Below, piece by piece: positions 1 to 8,342 of a stretch of DNA of 49,983 nucleotides. The first letter of the stretch is position 1. The number at the start of each line of letters is the position of its first letter. Position numbers and translations under genes: made by a program. Origin of the DNA: Nesterenkonia alkaliphila (GTDB lineage Bacteria > Actinomycetota > Actinomycetes > Actinomycetales > Micrococcaceae); NCBI RefSeq assembly GCF_009758175.1, contig NZ_WRPM01000024.1:1-49983 (forward strand), written 5' to 3'. The notes under the pieces are model-generated. The model made no database searches, was not told the DNA's origin, and saw nothing but the letters and a program-made list of their open reading frames with translations.

Positions 1-2532
1 GCGCTCCATCGCCGCCACGAATTGCGCCCGCGCGTCCGCTTCGCTTCCCGCGGCGACGTGAAGCAGATTCGTTTCGCGGCCGCGCGTCATGCCGACGTAC
101 ACGCTCGCAGCGCTGGCCTGGTCGGTGAGGAGCGTGTGCGACCCGGTGACGGTCGTGCCCTGCACGCCGTAAGAGGTTGCCGCATAGGACAGCTGGGCGT
201 GCTCCGCCACATAGTCGGCAGGGAGGCGGACGGTGCGCTGCCGCTTCCGCCCGTTCCCCACCTCGCGCACGCTCAGCGATCCGTCGTCTGCGACGTGCTG
301 CACGATCCACTGCTGCCGGTTCGCGACGCCAATGCTGGTGTTGTTCTTGCGGGTTTGGATGAGGTCACCCGCGCCGATAGGGAGGCCGTCGCTGCCCTCC
401 ACGGTCGCCGTGTCGTCGACCTCACCACACGCGACTCGTTCGTCACGGATACTCGAATTCACGGTACGTGCCTCGTCGTTCGTGCTGACGGTGACCGCTT
501 CGCCGCCGTGCCGGTACCGGGCGATCTGCTCCCTGGCCTCGTCACTGCTCGCATGGAGGCGCACAAACCCCAGTGCTGCGAGCTGGTCGAACACCTCGCC
601 GGGGTTCTTCCCGTCGCGCATCTGCAACGTGAGATCGGCGTAGGCGGGGTCGGTGAAGCGGTGCACCTCGGCCATGTCGAACGTGCGGCTCCGGAGCTGC
701 GCGGCCATATCGAGCACCCCGCCGCGCCCGACGGCGGCGAGCTGCGCCCGATCCCCGACCAGCGCGACCGTCGCCCCGGCTTCGGCGCACACCGTGAGCA
801 GGGCGATTGCGGTGTCTTGGTCGAGCATTCCGGCCTCGTCCACGATCACCCGCTCACCGCGTGCGAGCCGAGCATCCTGGAAGGGTCCGCGATAGGCGCG
901 GCCGGTCTCGGGGTCGGTATCGCCGGGGGCGAGGCGCGTCCATACGCCGTCATCATTCCAGCGCCATCCGTGCGCGTGCACGAGCGCCGCCACGCTCGCG
1001 GTCGGTACGCCGAGTTCTTCATGCGCGACCTGCGCGGCGCGCAACGTCGGCGCCACCACCCGCGACGGCCTGCCGTGATGCGCCGCGACTTCGATTGCGA
1101 CACCCAGCATCGTGGTCTTGCCTGCGCCTGCTGCGCCCTCCACGATCACGAGTGGATCGGGAGATGCGACGGCGGCAGCGGCTTGCTGCTGCCCCGCATC
1201 GAGGCCGCACGCCCGTGCCGCCTCGCGCACGTCGGGGTGCTGCGGCTCGTGCTTCGGCACTCGTGCGGCGATCAGGTCGCGCAGCTCGGCTTCGGCCTGC
1301 ACGACGCGCACGGAGGTGAGGTGCGCCACATGCTCGGGGGTTGCAGCGCCAGGGGCGAGCACGGAGAAGCAGTCTTCCAGCGCCAGCCGCGTCGCGGCGG
1401 TGATGAGGTCGCGCAACTCTTTACCGGTGGCGCGCACCCCGGCCTCGGTGATGATCTGCGTGGCATGCTCCTGCACGGTGTGCCGCGTCCACGCCGATGC
1501 GCCAGCAGCGCAACGGTCAAGTGCGCGCGATGCGATCTGCTGCACCGACAACTCATCCAGCGCAACCGGCTCGCGGGGCGTGGCCCGTCGCAGGGTCGCG
1601 GGGTCGTATCCGGCCTCTCGGAGTTCGGTGAGCCAGGCCTCTTCTTCACGCAGGGTCGTGGGCTTCTTCGCAGGCCGCTCATGCGCCCACGCCTGCGCCA
1701 TGAGACGAGAGAACACGACCGGCCCCATCGTCTCGCCGGGATGCGCGGCCTCCCATTCGGCTTCGAGCCGTTCCAGGTTCCGGCGCACCTGCTCGCCCCG
1801 CTTACTCATCAGATGGTTATACGGCTCCAGTTCGACCACTTCACCGGTGACGGGATCGAGGGTGAGACCATGCCGATCCAGCACCTCCGCCAGCTCAGGA
1901 TGCGCAGCGATCACCGCGGTGCCGAGGGAGCGGATCGCGCCTTGCTGTCGGAAGACCGCGGCGGTATCGAGCGCCCGCCACTTCCCAGCAGCCCACACCC
2001 TCGTGCCGATCTGCATGTGGATGTGCCGGTGCGGGTCACCGGCCCGAGAGGTGCGGTGCGTGATGCCGACAACCTGCATATGCTCGACCGGAACCACCTC
2101 CTGCTTGCCGCGCGGGCCGACCCGCGTCACCGAATGCAGCGCCAACCACCGCCGAATCTCCGCCAGCGCATCCTGCTGCGCACGATCCAACGCCGCCGAC
2201 ACCTCGGGGTGCAACGCCGCGGCGATCGACAGCGACTTCGGTCCATTGATCGTCATCTCCGCGAACCTGGGCGACCCCAGCCGGTCCTGCCCGGCAACAC
2301 GCGGTTTGCCCATCCGCTCACCCGTATCCGGGTGAATCCAGTCCACCCATCCGGCGTACTCCTCGTTCGACAGCGGCCGAACCGTCACCGCCGCTCCGCT
2401 TGCGTCGAGCACGGCGTACGCGATGCCCGCTGCGTCGCTGAGGTAGTAGTCATCGGCGCGGCTGCGGTCGGCCTCGACATAGCGCAGCGCGTCGGCTCCG
2501 GTGCCCCGGAACAAGATCACGCCGCCATGCAT
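1..2532 (-). CDS. MobF-family conjugative relaxase with RecD-like helicase (3' end outside window)
   Basis: The minus strand is open for 844 codons from ATG 2532 to the window edge, so the C-terminus is missing. The N-terminal part is a TrwC/TraA relaxase: a tyrosine pair at residues 29-30 (candidate nicking residues) and the metal-binding histidine cluster HRHIH at 168-172. From about residue 460 there is a RecD-like superfamily 1 motor with Walker A GAAGAGKTT (Lys near 472), Walker B VDEAG (Asp near 565) and a late QGTT motif. Such proteins nick the transfer origin and unwind the strand for conjugation, so this gene marks a conjugative or mobilisable element. ATG 2532 is preferred because actinobacterial relatives also begin with Met-x-Gly-Gly-Val; a GTG further upstream is possible. 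A long antisense frame opposite the gene is a high-GC artefact. Confidence 0.88.
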   Translation of the reverse strand, partial: MHGGVILFRGTGADALRYVEADRSRADDYYLSDAAGIAYAVLDASGAAVTVRPLSNEEYAGWVDWIHPDTGERMGKPRVAGQDRLGSPRFAEMTINGPKSLSIAAALHPEVSAALDRAQQDALAEIRRWLALHSVTRVGPRGKQEVVPVEHMQVVGITHRTSRAGDPHRHIHMQIGTRVWAAGKWRALDTAAVFRQQGAIRSLGTAVIAAHPELAEVLDRHGLTLDPVTGEVVELEPYNHLMSKRGEQVRRNLERLEAEWEAAHPGETMGPVVFSRLMAQAWAHERPAKKPTTLREEEAWLTELREAGYDPATLRRATPREPVALDELSVQQIASRALDRCAAGASAWTRHTVQEHATQIITEAGVRATGKELRDLITAATRLALEDCFSVLAPGAATPEHVAHLTSVRVVQAEAELRDLIAARVPKHEPQHPDVREAARACGLDAGQQQAAAAVASPDPLVIVEGAAGAGKTTMLGVAIEVAAHHGRPSRVVAPTLRAAQVAHEELGVPTASVAALVHAHGWRWNDDGVWTRLAPGDTDPETGRAYRGPFQDARLARGERVIVDEAGMLDQDTAIALLTVCAEAGATVALVGDRAQLAAVGRGGVLDMAAQLRSRTFDMAEVHRFTDPAYADLTLQMRDGKNPGEVFDQLAALGFVRLHASSDEAREQIARYRHGGEAVTVSTNDEARTVNSSIRDERVACGEVDDTATVEGSDGLPIGAGDLIQTRKNNTSIGVANRQQWIVQHVADDGSLSVREVGNGRKRQRTVRLPADYVAEHAQLSYAATSYGVQGTTVTGSHTLLTDQASAASVYVGMTRGRETNLLHVAAGSEADARAQFVAAMER

Positions 2533-2569
2533 GAGGACACCACCCAATGTTTCTACTACGGCATCTAGG

Positions 2570-2590
2570 GTATCTACCACGGTAGCATAC
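2570..2590. promoter_or_regulatory. Palindromic candidate operator upstream of the relaxase gene
   Basis: Arms GTAT, CTACC and GGTAG, ATAC form an interrupted palindrome centred on AC, 38-58 nt upstream of the relaxase ATG. A degenerate half-copy, CTACTACGGCATC, lies at 2554-2566, between the palindrome and the gene. Position and symmetry suggest a repressor or relaxosome protein site; no partner is identified. Confidence 0.45.
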
Positions 2591-2777
2591 GTTCATTCAG
2601 AAGAACAGTGTGAGATCTCAGACATATTGGTAGCTCCGCATCAGGACGTCGTGGATACGTCGGTGTTCGCGGCGGGGTTGTAGCGGACGAAGTTGATGTG
2701 CTTAATTCCGGGGTCGGGGGTCGATACTTGGCGATGAGTTCTCCAGAGAGTCGCGCTGGCCTTATCGACGATGGTGC

Positions 2778-2808
2778 GGGGCGGTGTCAAGCCGTCGTAG
2801 CAACAGTG
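2778..2808. repeat. IS30 left terminal inverted repeat
   Basis: It matches the right end at 3838-3867 in reverse complement at about 25 of 29 positions, with a perfect inner 16-bp block. It overlaps the 3' end of the transposase gene. Confidence 0.8.
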
Positions 2809-3821
2809 TCGGTCAGGAGTCGTTCGAAGGCTTCGCGTGGGGTGAGGTAGCCCAGGACTGCGCGGGGGCGTTCGTTGAGCTCTTCAGCGATCGTGGTCAG
2901 GTAGGGCTGGTGGGCTGGGATCGCGGTGCCCTTGGGCAGGTACTCACGGATCAGGCCGTTGGTGTTCTCGTTGGTTCCGCGCTCCCACGGGGAGTGCGGG
3001 TGGGCGAAGTACACCGGCATCTTCGTCGCCAGCGTCAAGGCGGCGTGCTTGGCCATCTCAGAGCCCTGGTCCCAGGTCAGTGACTTGCGCATCATGACGG
3101 GCAGTTCGTCGGCGTTATCGATCAGGGCATCGGCGAGGTGCTCGCTGTCCTTGCCCGCCGGCAGCGCCAGGATCGTGGTGAACCTCGTGGTGCGCTCAAC
3201 CAGGGTCGCGGCAGCGGAGCGGCCGTGGGCTCCGATCACCAGATCCCCTTCCCAGTGCCCAGGCACGCGCCGCTCGCCGAGGTCCGCGCGCTCATCGATG
3301 CTGACCATCCCCACGATCGGCGCCCCGCGCTGGCCCAGCGCCTTGGGTGCGCGCCGCCTGGTGCGCTTGGAGCGCAGCCTGACCCCGTGCGCGGCGAGCT
3401 CGCCCTTGGGCAGGGCGTAGATGAACCGGTAGATCGCCTCGTGGCTGACCGTCTTGCCCTGTGCCGGCACGGATCCCTTCATCAGTGCCACGGTCTCGTC
3501 CCGGGCCTCCAGGTGCAAGCGGCCGGCGACCTGACGCGGGGTACGCGAGTGCTTCAGATCGGCCAGCACCCGGAAGCGCAGCACCGGGTCGGCCTCGATC
3601 TTCGGGGTCTGGGGACGCGACCGGCGCCGCTGAGCCCGGCAGTCCGCGGTGACCATCTTGTACCCGCGCGTCTTGGTCGAGTTACGCCGGATCTCGCGCG
3701 AGATCACCGACGGGCAGCGGTCGAGGTGCCCGGCGATCCTGCGCACCGTCCACCCCGCCTTGAGCCCTGTAGAGATCTCCGCCCGGTCCGTCACCGTCAG
3801 CATCCTGCGCACCATATGCAA
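2787..3821 (-). CDS. IS30-family transposase
   Basis: This 344-residue DDE transposase catalyses cut-out and integration of the insertion sequence. The N-terminus has a helix-turn-helix (GWTVRRIAGHL...VISREIRRN, about residues 24-46) that should bind the terminal repeats. The catalytic core shows all three acidic blocks of IS30: GHWEGDLVIG, TWDQGSEM and NENTNGLIREYLPKGT. Length and motifs are complete, with no frameshift. It fills nearly the whole element, lies in the same orientation as the relaxase and cuts a small ORF of the host element. Confidence 0.93.
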   Translation of the reverse strand: MHMVRRMLTVTDRAEISTGLKAGWTVRRIAGHLDRCPSVISREIRRNSTKTRGYKMVTADCRAQRRRSRPQTPKIEADPVLRFRVLADLKHSRTPRQVAGRLHLEARDETVALMKGSVPAQGKTVSHEAIYRFIYALPKGELAAHGVRLRSKRTRRRAPKALGQRGAPIVGMVSIDERADLGERRVPGHWEGDLVIGAHGRSAAATLVERTTRFTTILALPAGKDSEHLADALIDNADELPVMMRKSLTWDQGSEMAKHAALTLATKMPVYFAHPHSPWERGTNENTNGLIREYLPKGTAIPAHQPYLTTIAEELNERPRAVLGYLTPREAFERLLTDTVATTA

Positions 3822-3837
3822 CCCCTCGCCCGACCAG

Positions 3838-3867
3838 CACTGTTGCTACGACGCTATGACACTGCCC
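3838..3867. repeat. IS30 right terminal inverted repeat
   Basis: Reverse complement of the left end, beginning with CACTGTTGCTACGACG. It sits just upstream of the transposase start and probably overlaps the transposase promoter, as is usual in this family. Confidence 0.8.
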
Positions 3868-3885
3868 GGTGCCTTTCGCCGACAT

Positions 3886-4223
3886 GCCCTTTGCGACGTC
3901 GGCGACTATGGTCCTGGCGTTGATGCTCGGTGCCGTAGGGCAAGTTCGCCTGGGGTGACCAGCACACGACGCTCCCTCAACCTCTGCTTCGGTGCAGTCT
4001 CGGCTGTGATGCGCTGGCAGATGCATCGCTCAGCCCGCTCACATACTCGTCCAGAGCGCTCTCGCTACAATAGGTTTGTGTTCCAAGCCCTCCGATCTGC
4101 TCGCATGACACGGCGACGTTTGACGATGAGGGCTTCTGGTGCGCGAGCCACGCGGATGACCTCGGGCTCTCCGAGCCCGCGACGAGCGCGATTGCAAGCC
4201 CAGTAGTCGTAAGCGGCGAACAT
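3886..4223. other. Stretch without a convincing gene; possible promoter near its right end
   Basis: No frame gives a recognisable protein. The minus strand probably holds the upstream region of the IS-split small ORF. A good -10 hexamer TACAAT on the plus strand at 4066-4071 could drive the following small membrane protein and the tlpA-ccdA-resB genes; no clear -35 box is visible. Confidence 0.35.
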
Positions 4224-4466
4224 GTGGTCGATACCTCGGCGGAAGCGGTCGGGAACGATTCTATGGTGATCGGGGTCGTCACCTGCATCCTCGGTCTCCT
4301 GTGCGGGCTCGCTTTGGCGACGCTGCTGTCCTTCGCCTTGCGTTTCCGCCTGGTGCGTTTCCAGCGCCAGCGACCGCTGCCCGGCCCTATCAATTTCTCC
4401 TCGGCGTTCGATCGCCACGGACGGCGTCGCGTCGGGCTGCTCGAACTGAACCTCCTGCGAATCTAA
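4224..4466 (+). CDS. Small single-span membrane protein, possibly DUF6153-like
   Basis: An 80-residue frame with one strong hydrophobic span (about residues 14-40, MVIGVVTCILGLLCGLALAT onward), a basic Arg/Pro-rich stretch and the ending LLELNLLRI. That layout of membrane segment, basic proline-rich linker and short hydrophobic tail ending near Arg resembles the C-terminus of actinobacterial DUF6153 proteins, which occur in metal-resistance islands. The GTG 4224 start has no good ribosome site, ATG 4263 is an alternative, and the frame is open upstream to 4074 without a start codon. The N-terminus may therefore be degenerate. It lies 92 bp upstream of the tlpA-like gene on the same strand. 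A long minus-strand frame overlaps it but looks less protein-like. Confidence 0.38.
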   Translation: MVDTSAEAVGNDSMVIGVVTCILGLLCGLALATLLSFALRFRLVRFQRQRPLPGPINFSSAFDRHGRRRVGLLELNLLRI

Positions 4467-4558
4467 TCGCACCTCACGCTGCCCTGTCGGGCAGGCACGG
4501 GTCGGCATGTCCGCCGCTGCCCGCGACCACGCGTTGAGGAACGAGGAGTACCCAAAAC

Positions 4559-5170
4559 TTGAGGACGTCGAAACGGACGATCCTGCTGAAAACCGCACTC
4601 GTGGCGACCACCGCGATCAGTCTCGGGCTGATCGGATGCACCGCCGCCACGCCGCTCTCCGAACGGTATCAGCAGGACAACGAACGAACTGAAAGCGCCG
4701 ACGGGCGGATCGTCGAGATCCCCGTGGACGAGCGCGGGGCGCCGGTGAGCTTTACCGGCACCACCGAGTACGGCGACCCGGTCGCCAGCGACGACTACGC
4801 CGGTCAGGTGTACGTCGTGAACTTCTGGTATGCCGCCTGCGGGCCCTGCATCGTCGAAGCCCCGATGCTCGAGGAGATCTGGCAGAAGTATCAGGATGAC
4901 GGTGTCGCCTTCCTGGGCGTGAACATCTACGACCAGCCGGCGACCGCGGTCGCATTTGCCGAGGACAACGGCATCACCTACCCTAGCGTGATCGATGTGA
5001 CCGATGGCCGCGTCAAACAGGCCTTCGCCGGGGTCACCCCGATCCAGGCGACGCCGACCACCCTCGTGCTCGACCGGGAGGGGCGGGTGACTGCCCGCAT
5101 CATCGGCCAGCTCGAATCCGCATCCATCCTCGACGTGCTCGTCTCCGACGCCCTCGAGGAGACGACATGA
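4559..5170 (+). CDS. TlpA/ResA-like thiol-disulfide oxidoreductase lipoprotein
   Basis: A 203-residue extracytoplasmic thioredoxin-fold protein. Residues 1-26 form a signal peptide ending in the lipobox LIGC, with Cys27 as the lipidation site. The redox motif CGPC is at 94-97 in FWYAACGPC, and the cis-proline region is IQATPTTLVLD. TlpA/ResA proteins reduce disulfides outside the membrane, classically the CXXCH cysteines of apocytochrome c, using electrons passed on by CcdA. The TTG 4559 start is supported by GAGGAG ten bases upstream and gives a complete signal peptide. The stop overlaps ccdA by 4 nt, so the two are probably coupled. As a lipoprotein it needs Lgt and LspA, and this island carries its own lspA. 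Confidence 0.87.
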   Translation: MRTSKRTILLKTALVATTAISLGLIGCTAATPLSERYQQDNERTESADGRIVEIPVDERGAPVSFTGTTEYGDPVASDDYAGQVYVVNFWYAACGPCIVEAPMLEEIWQKYQDDGVAFLGVNIYDQPATAVAFAEDNGITYPSVIDVTDGRVKQAFAGVTPIQATPTTLVLDREGRVTARIIGQLESASILDVLVSDALEETT

Positions 5171-5931
5171 ACCCCAGCGATCTCATCTTCGATGGAGCGC
5201 TCTGGGTAGGCGTCCTCCTCGCCCTACTCGCCGGGTTCGTGTCCTTCGCCTCCCCCTGTGTCCTTCCACTAGTCCCGGGCTACTTCGGCTATCTCAGCGC
5301 CGCTGTCGCCCCGGACGGGAGCACTGGGGCGGCGGCCGAGGACACGGCCGCGCAGCGCCGCCGCCTGCTGCTGGGCGTGCTGCTGTTCATCGCCGGGTTC
5401 TCTGTCGTGTTCGTCTCCGCCACCGTGCTCGGCGGGGCCTTCGGGCATGTCTTCGTCTCCTACGCCGACCTCGCCACCCGCATCCTCGGTGCCGTTGTCA
5501 TCTTCATGGGACTCGCATTCGTCGGCGTATTCCGCCGGGTGCAGCGCACCATCCGCCCGCGCTTCCATGCCCGCCTCGGGCTGGCGGGAGCGCCCCTGCT
5601 CGGCTTCGCACTTGGCATCGGCTGGACGCCCTGCATCGGGCCGACCCTCGCCGCCATCCTCTCTATCTCCTGGAATCTCGGCGATCCCATCCGAGCCGCC
5701 CTCCTCGGCGTTTCGTATTCGCTCGGCCTCGGCATCCCGTTCGTCCTCCTCGCATTCGGTCTGGGCTGGGCGACCCGGTCAATGACGTTTCTGCGCCGTC
5801 ACATCCGGGGCATCAACATCGCAGGCGGCATCATGCTGGTACTGCTCGGACTGCTCATGGTGACCGGACTCTGGACGCGGCTCATGTCTTCCCTGCAGGG
5901 GGTGATGGCGAATGTCCAGCTCCCGCTCTGA
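5167..5931 (+). CDS. ccdA: CcdA cytochrome c biogenesis thiol-electron transporter
   Basis: A 254-residue polytopic membrane protein of the CcdA/DsbD-beta family, with about six hydrophobic segments. The two conserved cysteine blocks are present: FASPCVLPLVPGY (Cys31) and GWTPCIGPTLAAIL (Cys156). CcdA carries electrons from cytoplasmic thioredoxin across the membrane to extracellular thioredoxin-like proteins, here most likely the TlpA-like lipoprotein encoded just upstream. ATG 5167 overlaps the tlpA stop as ATGA, and the 3' end overlaps resB by 20 nt. Codon use is CTC-rich like the rest of the island. Confidence 0.93.
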   Translation: MNPSDLIFDGALWVGVLLALLAGFVSFASPCVLPLVPGYFGYLSAAVAPDGSTGAAAEDTAAQRRRLLLGVLLFIAGFSVVFVSATVLGGAFGHVFVSYADLATRILGAVVIFMGLAFVGVFRRVQRTIRPRFHARLGLAGAPLLGFALGIGWTPCIGPTLAAILSISWNLGDPIRAALLGVSYSLGLGIPFVLLAFGLGWATRSMTFLRRHIRGINIAGGIMLVLLGLLMVTGLWTRLMSSLQGVMANVQLPL

Positions 5932-7630
5932 ACGAGACACCCTGCCGGCGCGTCCGAGCGACCACGTCGACTCCGTCGAGGGGAGCGTCCCTGAGAGCGG
6001 CCTCGGCTGGCGCGGCTGGCTGCGCTGGGCCTGGCGGCAGCTCACCAACATGCGCACCGCACTCCTGCTGCTGCTCATGGCCGTCGCCGCAATCCCCGGA
6101 TCGCTTTTCCCGCAACGACAGGCAGACCCGAATGGTGTTGTCCAGTACTACGATGACAATCCCGAGCTCGCTCCCGTGCTCGACAACTTCCAGCTGTTCG
6201 ACGTCTATGGTTCAGCCTGGTTCTCCGCCATCTACCTGCTGCTGTTCGTCTCCCTCATCGGATGCATCATCCCGAGGATCAAACACCACGCGAAAGCGTT
6301 GCGCTCCCCGGCACCGAAGACCCCGGCACGCCTGCAGCGGATGGCCGCACATTCCTCCCACGAGCTGCAGCTCGTCGAAGGACGCACTCCGGACGCCGAC
6401 ATCGAGCAGGCGATCACGATCGCGGCCGCCGAGCTGCGTCGTCGCGGATACCGCACCGCTCGGTATGACGACGCGACGACCTGGTCGGTGTCCGCTGAAC
6501 GCGGACACTTGCGCGAGACGGGCAATCTCGTCTTCCACTCGGCACTGGTCGGCGTGCTCGTAACTGTGCTGTTCAGCAGCGGACTCAACTACACCGGCGA
6601 CCGTGTCATCGTCGCCGGCACCACGTTCGTGAACGCTGAGAGCGCCTACTCCTCCTTCGCTCCGGGCCGCTTCTTCGACAGGGACTCGCTCACTCCCTAC
6701 GCGATGACCCTGGACGGGTTCGATGTCGAGTACGTCGAACCTGGCAGGCCGGGGGCGGGGCAGGCGGGGAATTTCGCCGCGCATCTCACCATCCGAGAGC
6801 CCGGCAGCGAGGAGACGCGGGCTGAGACGGTGCGCGTCAACGCTCCCATCACCGTGGACGGCGACCGGATCTACCTGCTCGGCAACGGCTACGCACCGAT
6901 GATCACGATTCGCAACGCGCAAGGGGATATTGTCTACCAGGAGCCCCAGCCGTTCCTCCCACAGGACTCCGCCATGACGTCGCTCGGCGTGGTGAAAGTC
7001 CCCGACGGTCTGCCCGAGCAGGTCGGGCTCATCGGATTCCTCTACCCGACTCAGAGCACGCTGGAAACCGGGGCGTCCTATTCAGTGTTCCCGGACCTCA
7101 TCAACCCGCGGCTCACCTTCAACGTCTTCACTGGCGATCTCGGCATCGACGACGGCACCCCGCGCTCCGTCTATCAGCTCGACACCGAATCCATGACTCA
7201 GATCACCGGCGGGGATACCGGTGTCGACTCGATCGAGCTCACCCCCGGCGATACCGCCGATCTCCCGGATGGGATGGGGACCGTCACCTTCGAGGATCTC
7301 ACCGCGACCGAGGGGGCCGACGAGCCGGTGAAACGGTTCGTCTCGCTGCAGATCCAGCGCGATACCGGTGCTACCTGGGTGCTCATCTTCTCGATCCTCG
7401 CAACAGCGGGGCTCATCACCGGACTCCTTATCCCGCGCCGCCGGCTCTGGGTGAAAGCCACCCTCATCAACCCCGTCATCGGCGACCGCAAGGTCAGGAT
7501 CGAATACGCGGGCCTTGCCCGCGGCGAGGATCCCGGCCTCGAACGCGCCGTCACACAGTTCAGTGAGGCCCACCTCTCGGCTGTCGCCGAGCAGTTGCCA
7601 TCACCGCTTTTCAAGAAGGGAACCCCTTGA
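5912..7630 (+). CDS. resB: ResB (Ccs1) cytochrome c synthase subunit
   Basis: A 572-residue membrane protein of the ResB family, one half of the system II cytochrome c synthase. Three N-terminal membrane segments are visible (near NMRTALLLLLMAVAAIPGS, WFSAIYLLLFVSLIGC and LVFHSALVGVLVTVLF). A large extracytoplasmic domain follows, then a final span before the C-terminus (WVLIFSILATAGLITGLLIP). With CcsB it handles haem and attaches it to CXXCH apoproteins outside the membrane. ATG 5912 lies inside the end of ccdA with a purine-rich site (CAGGGGG) upstream. Its stop overlaps the next gene by 4 nt. Confidence 0.92.
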   Translation: MSSSRSERDTLPARPSDHVDSVEGSVPESGLGWRGWLRWAWRQLTNMRTALLLLLMAVAAIPGSLFPQRQADPNGVVQYYDDNPELAPVLDNFQLFDVYGSAWFSAIYLLLFVSLIGCIIPRIKHHAKALRSPAPKTPARLQRMAAHSSHELQLVEGRTPDADIEQAITIAAAELRRRGYRTARYDDATTWSVSAERGHLRETGNLVFHSALVGVLVTVLFSSGLNYTGDRVIVAGTTFVNAESAYSSFAPGRFFDRDSLTPYAMTLDGFDVEYVEPGRPGAGQAGNFAAHLTIREPGSEETRAETVRVNAPITVDGDRIYLLGNGYAPMITIRNAQGDIVYQEPQPFLPQDSAMTSLGVVKVPDGLPEQVGLIGFLYPTQSTLETGASYSVFPDLINPRLTFNVFTGDLGIDDGTPRSVYQLDTESMTQITGGDTGVDSIELTPGDTADLPDGMGTVTFEDLTATEGADEPVKRFVSLQIQRDTGATWVLIFSILATAGLITGLLIPRRRLWVKATLINPVIGDRKVRIEYAGLARGEDPGLERAVTQFSEAHLSAVAEQLPSPLFKKGTP

Positions 7631-8340
7631 CCCAGCACATCGTCCAGAAACCCAAGAAGAAAATCAGCACCTCGATGAAGGCCGCGCTGATCACGATCCC
7701 CACGCTCCTGCTGGTCTTCCTGATCATCATCCTCGTCACGCTGCTGAACCGGCCCGAGCGCGCGGTGCCCGAAGGATCGCCAGGCAGCGAGGGGAAGGCC
7801 ACGGTGCCGTTGGTGCAGGAGAACTCGCACGTCCTCGACGATGCCGGCGAGGGGGAGCCGGTGCTCGTCGAGTTCCTCGACTTCGAATGCGAAGCGTGCG
7901 GGGCCGTCTACCCGGTGATCGAGGAGATCCGCAAGCAGTACGACGGCAGGATCACCTACGTCGCTCGCTACTTCAACACCAACCACGCGAACTCGATGAA
8001 CGCGGCGCTGGCGGCCGAGGCTGCGGGCCAGCAGGGGAAGTTCGAGGAGATGTACCGCAAACTCTTCGAGTCCCAGCCCGAGTGGGCGGAGCAGCAGGAC
8101 TCCCAGGCCGACAAGATTCGCGGCTACGCCGAAGAGCTCGGGCTCGATATGCAGGCCTACGACCAGGCCGTCGCCGACCCCGCGACTCAGCAGCGGGTCG
8201 AGGAAGATCACAACACCGGCCTCTCGCTCGGCGTGCAGGGCACCCCCACTTTCTTCCTCAACGGCGAATTGCTCCAACCCCAGTCGGTCACCGACATCAC
8301 CGACGCACTCGACGCGGCGATCGCGGAAAGCGAGGGATAG
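7627..8340 (+). CDS. Membrane-anchored DsbA-like thioredoxin-fold oxidoreductase
   Basis: A 237-residue protein with a basic N-terminus, one membrane anchor (about residues 19-40) and an extracytoplasmic DsbA/DSBA-like domain. The active site is CEAC at 88-91 in FLDFECEACGAVYP, and the cis-proline loop is GVQGTPTFFLNG. Members form, isomerise or reduce disulfides in exported proteins. It lies between resB and ccsB, which suggests work on the same apocytochrome or on metal-damaged thiols. The TTG 7627 start overlaps the resB stop and has a strong AAGAAGGGA site just upstream. BdbD/DsbA subtype cannot be settled by eye. Confidence 0.87.
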   Translation: MTQHIVQKPKKKISTSMKAALITIPTLLLVFLIIILVTLLNRPERAVPEGSPGSEGKATVPLVQENSHVLDDAGEGEPVLVEFLDFECEACGAVYPVIEEIRKQYDGRITYVARYFNTNHANSMNAALAAEAAGQQGKFEEMYRKLFESQPEWAEQQDSQADKIRGYAEELGLDMQAYDQAVADPATQQRVEEDHNTGLSLGVQGTPTFFLNGELLQPQSVTDITDALDAAIAESEG

Positions 8341-8342
8341 CC

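Larger units (their letters stand above)
2778..3867 (-). mobile_element. Complete IS30-family insertion sequence, about 1.09 kb
   Basis: The element has one intact transposase gene and matching imperfect terminal inverted repeats. Both ends contain the 16-bp CGTCGTAGCAACAGTG, and the outer parts match as GGC(G/A)GTGTCA. GGTGC is directly repeated on both sides (2773-2777 and 3868-3872). IS30 elements usually duplicate only 2-4 bp, so 5 bp is slightly long and the exact ends could be off by a base or two. Intact repeats and transposase suggest a recent, possibly still active insertion. Confidence 0.88.
2641..3885 (-). pseudogene. Small ORF (49 codons) split by the IS30 insertion
   Basis: Removing the IS element and one copy of the flanking GGTGC rejoins a continuous minus-strand frame. 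It starts at ATG 3885 (MSAKGT), crosses the junction and ends at the stop 2643-2641, giving exactly 49 residues plus stop. The downstream fragment has a non-random composition (LWRTHRQVSTPDPGIKHINF) and lies 108 bp upstream of the relaxase gene in the same orientation. It may have been a small accessory gene of the mobile element. The frame also stays open upstream of ATG 3885, so the original gene may have been longer. I do not recognise the family. Confidence 0.5.

Noticed and set aside
22-2568. An 848-codon plus-strand open frame opposite the relaxase
   Set aside because: The minus strand encodes a recognisable MobF relaxase-helicase with all motifs; the plus frame has no known domain and is a common side effect of high GC.
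3884-3960. A short plus-strand frame with a hydrophobic stretch (MPFATSATMVLALMLGAVG) right of the IS element
   Set aside because: It overlaps the minus-strand frame that rejoins across the IS insertion, is only about 25 codons long and has no ribosome site.
4065-4598. A 177-codon minus-strand frame overlapping the small membrane protein and the tlpA start
   Set aside because: Composition is Arg/Gln/Glu-rich without motifs, and it overlaps the clear tlpA start; the plus-strand membrane frame fits the context better.
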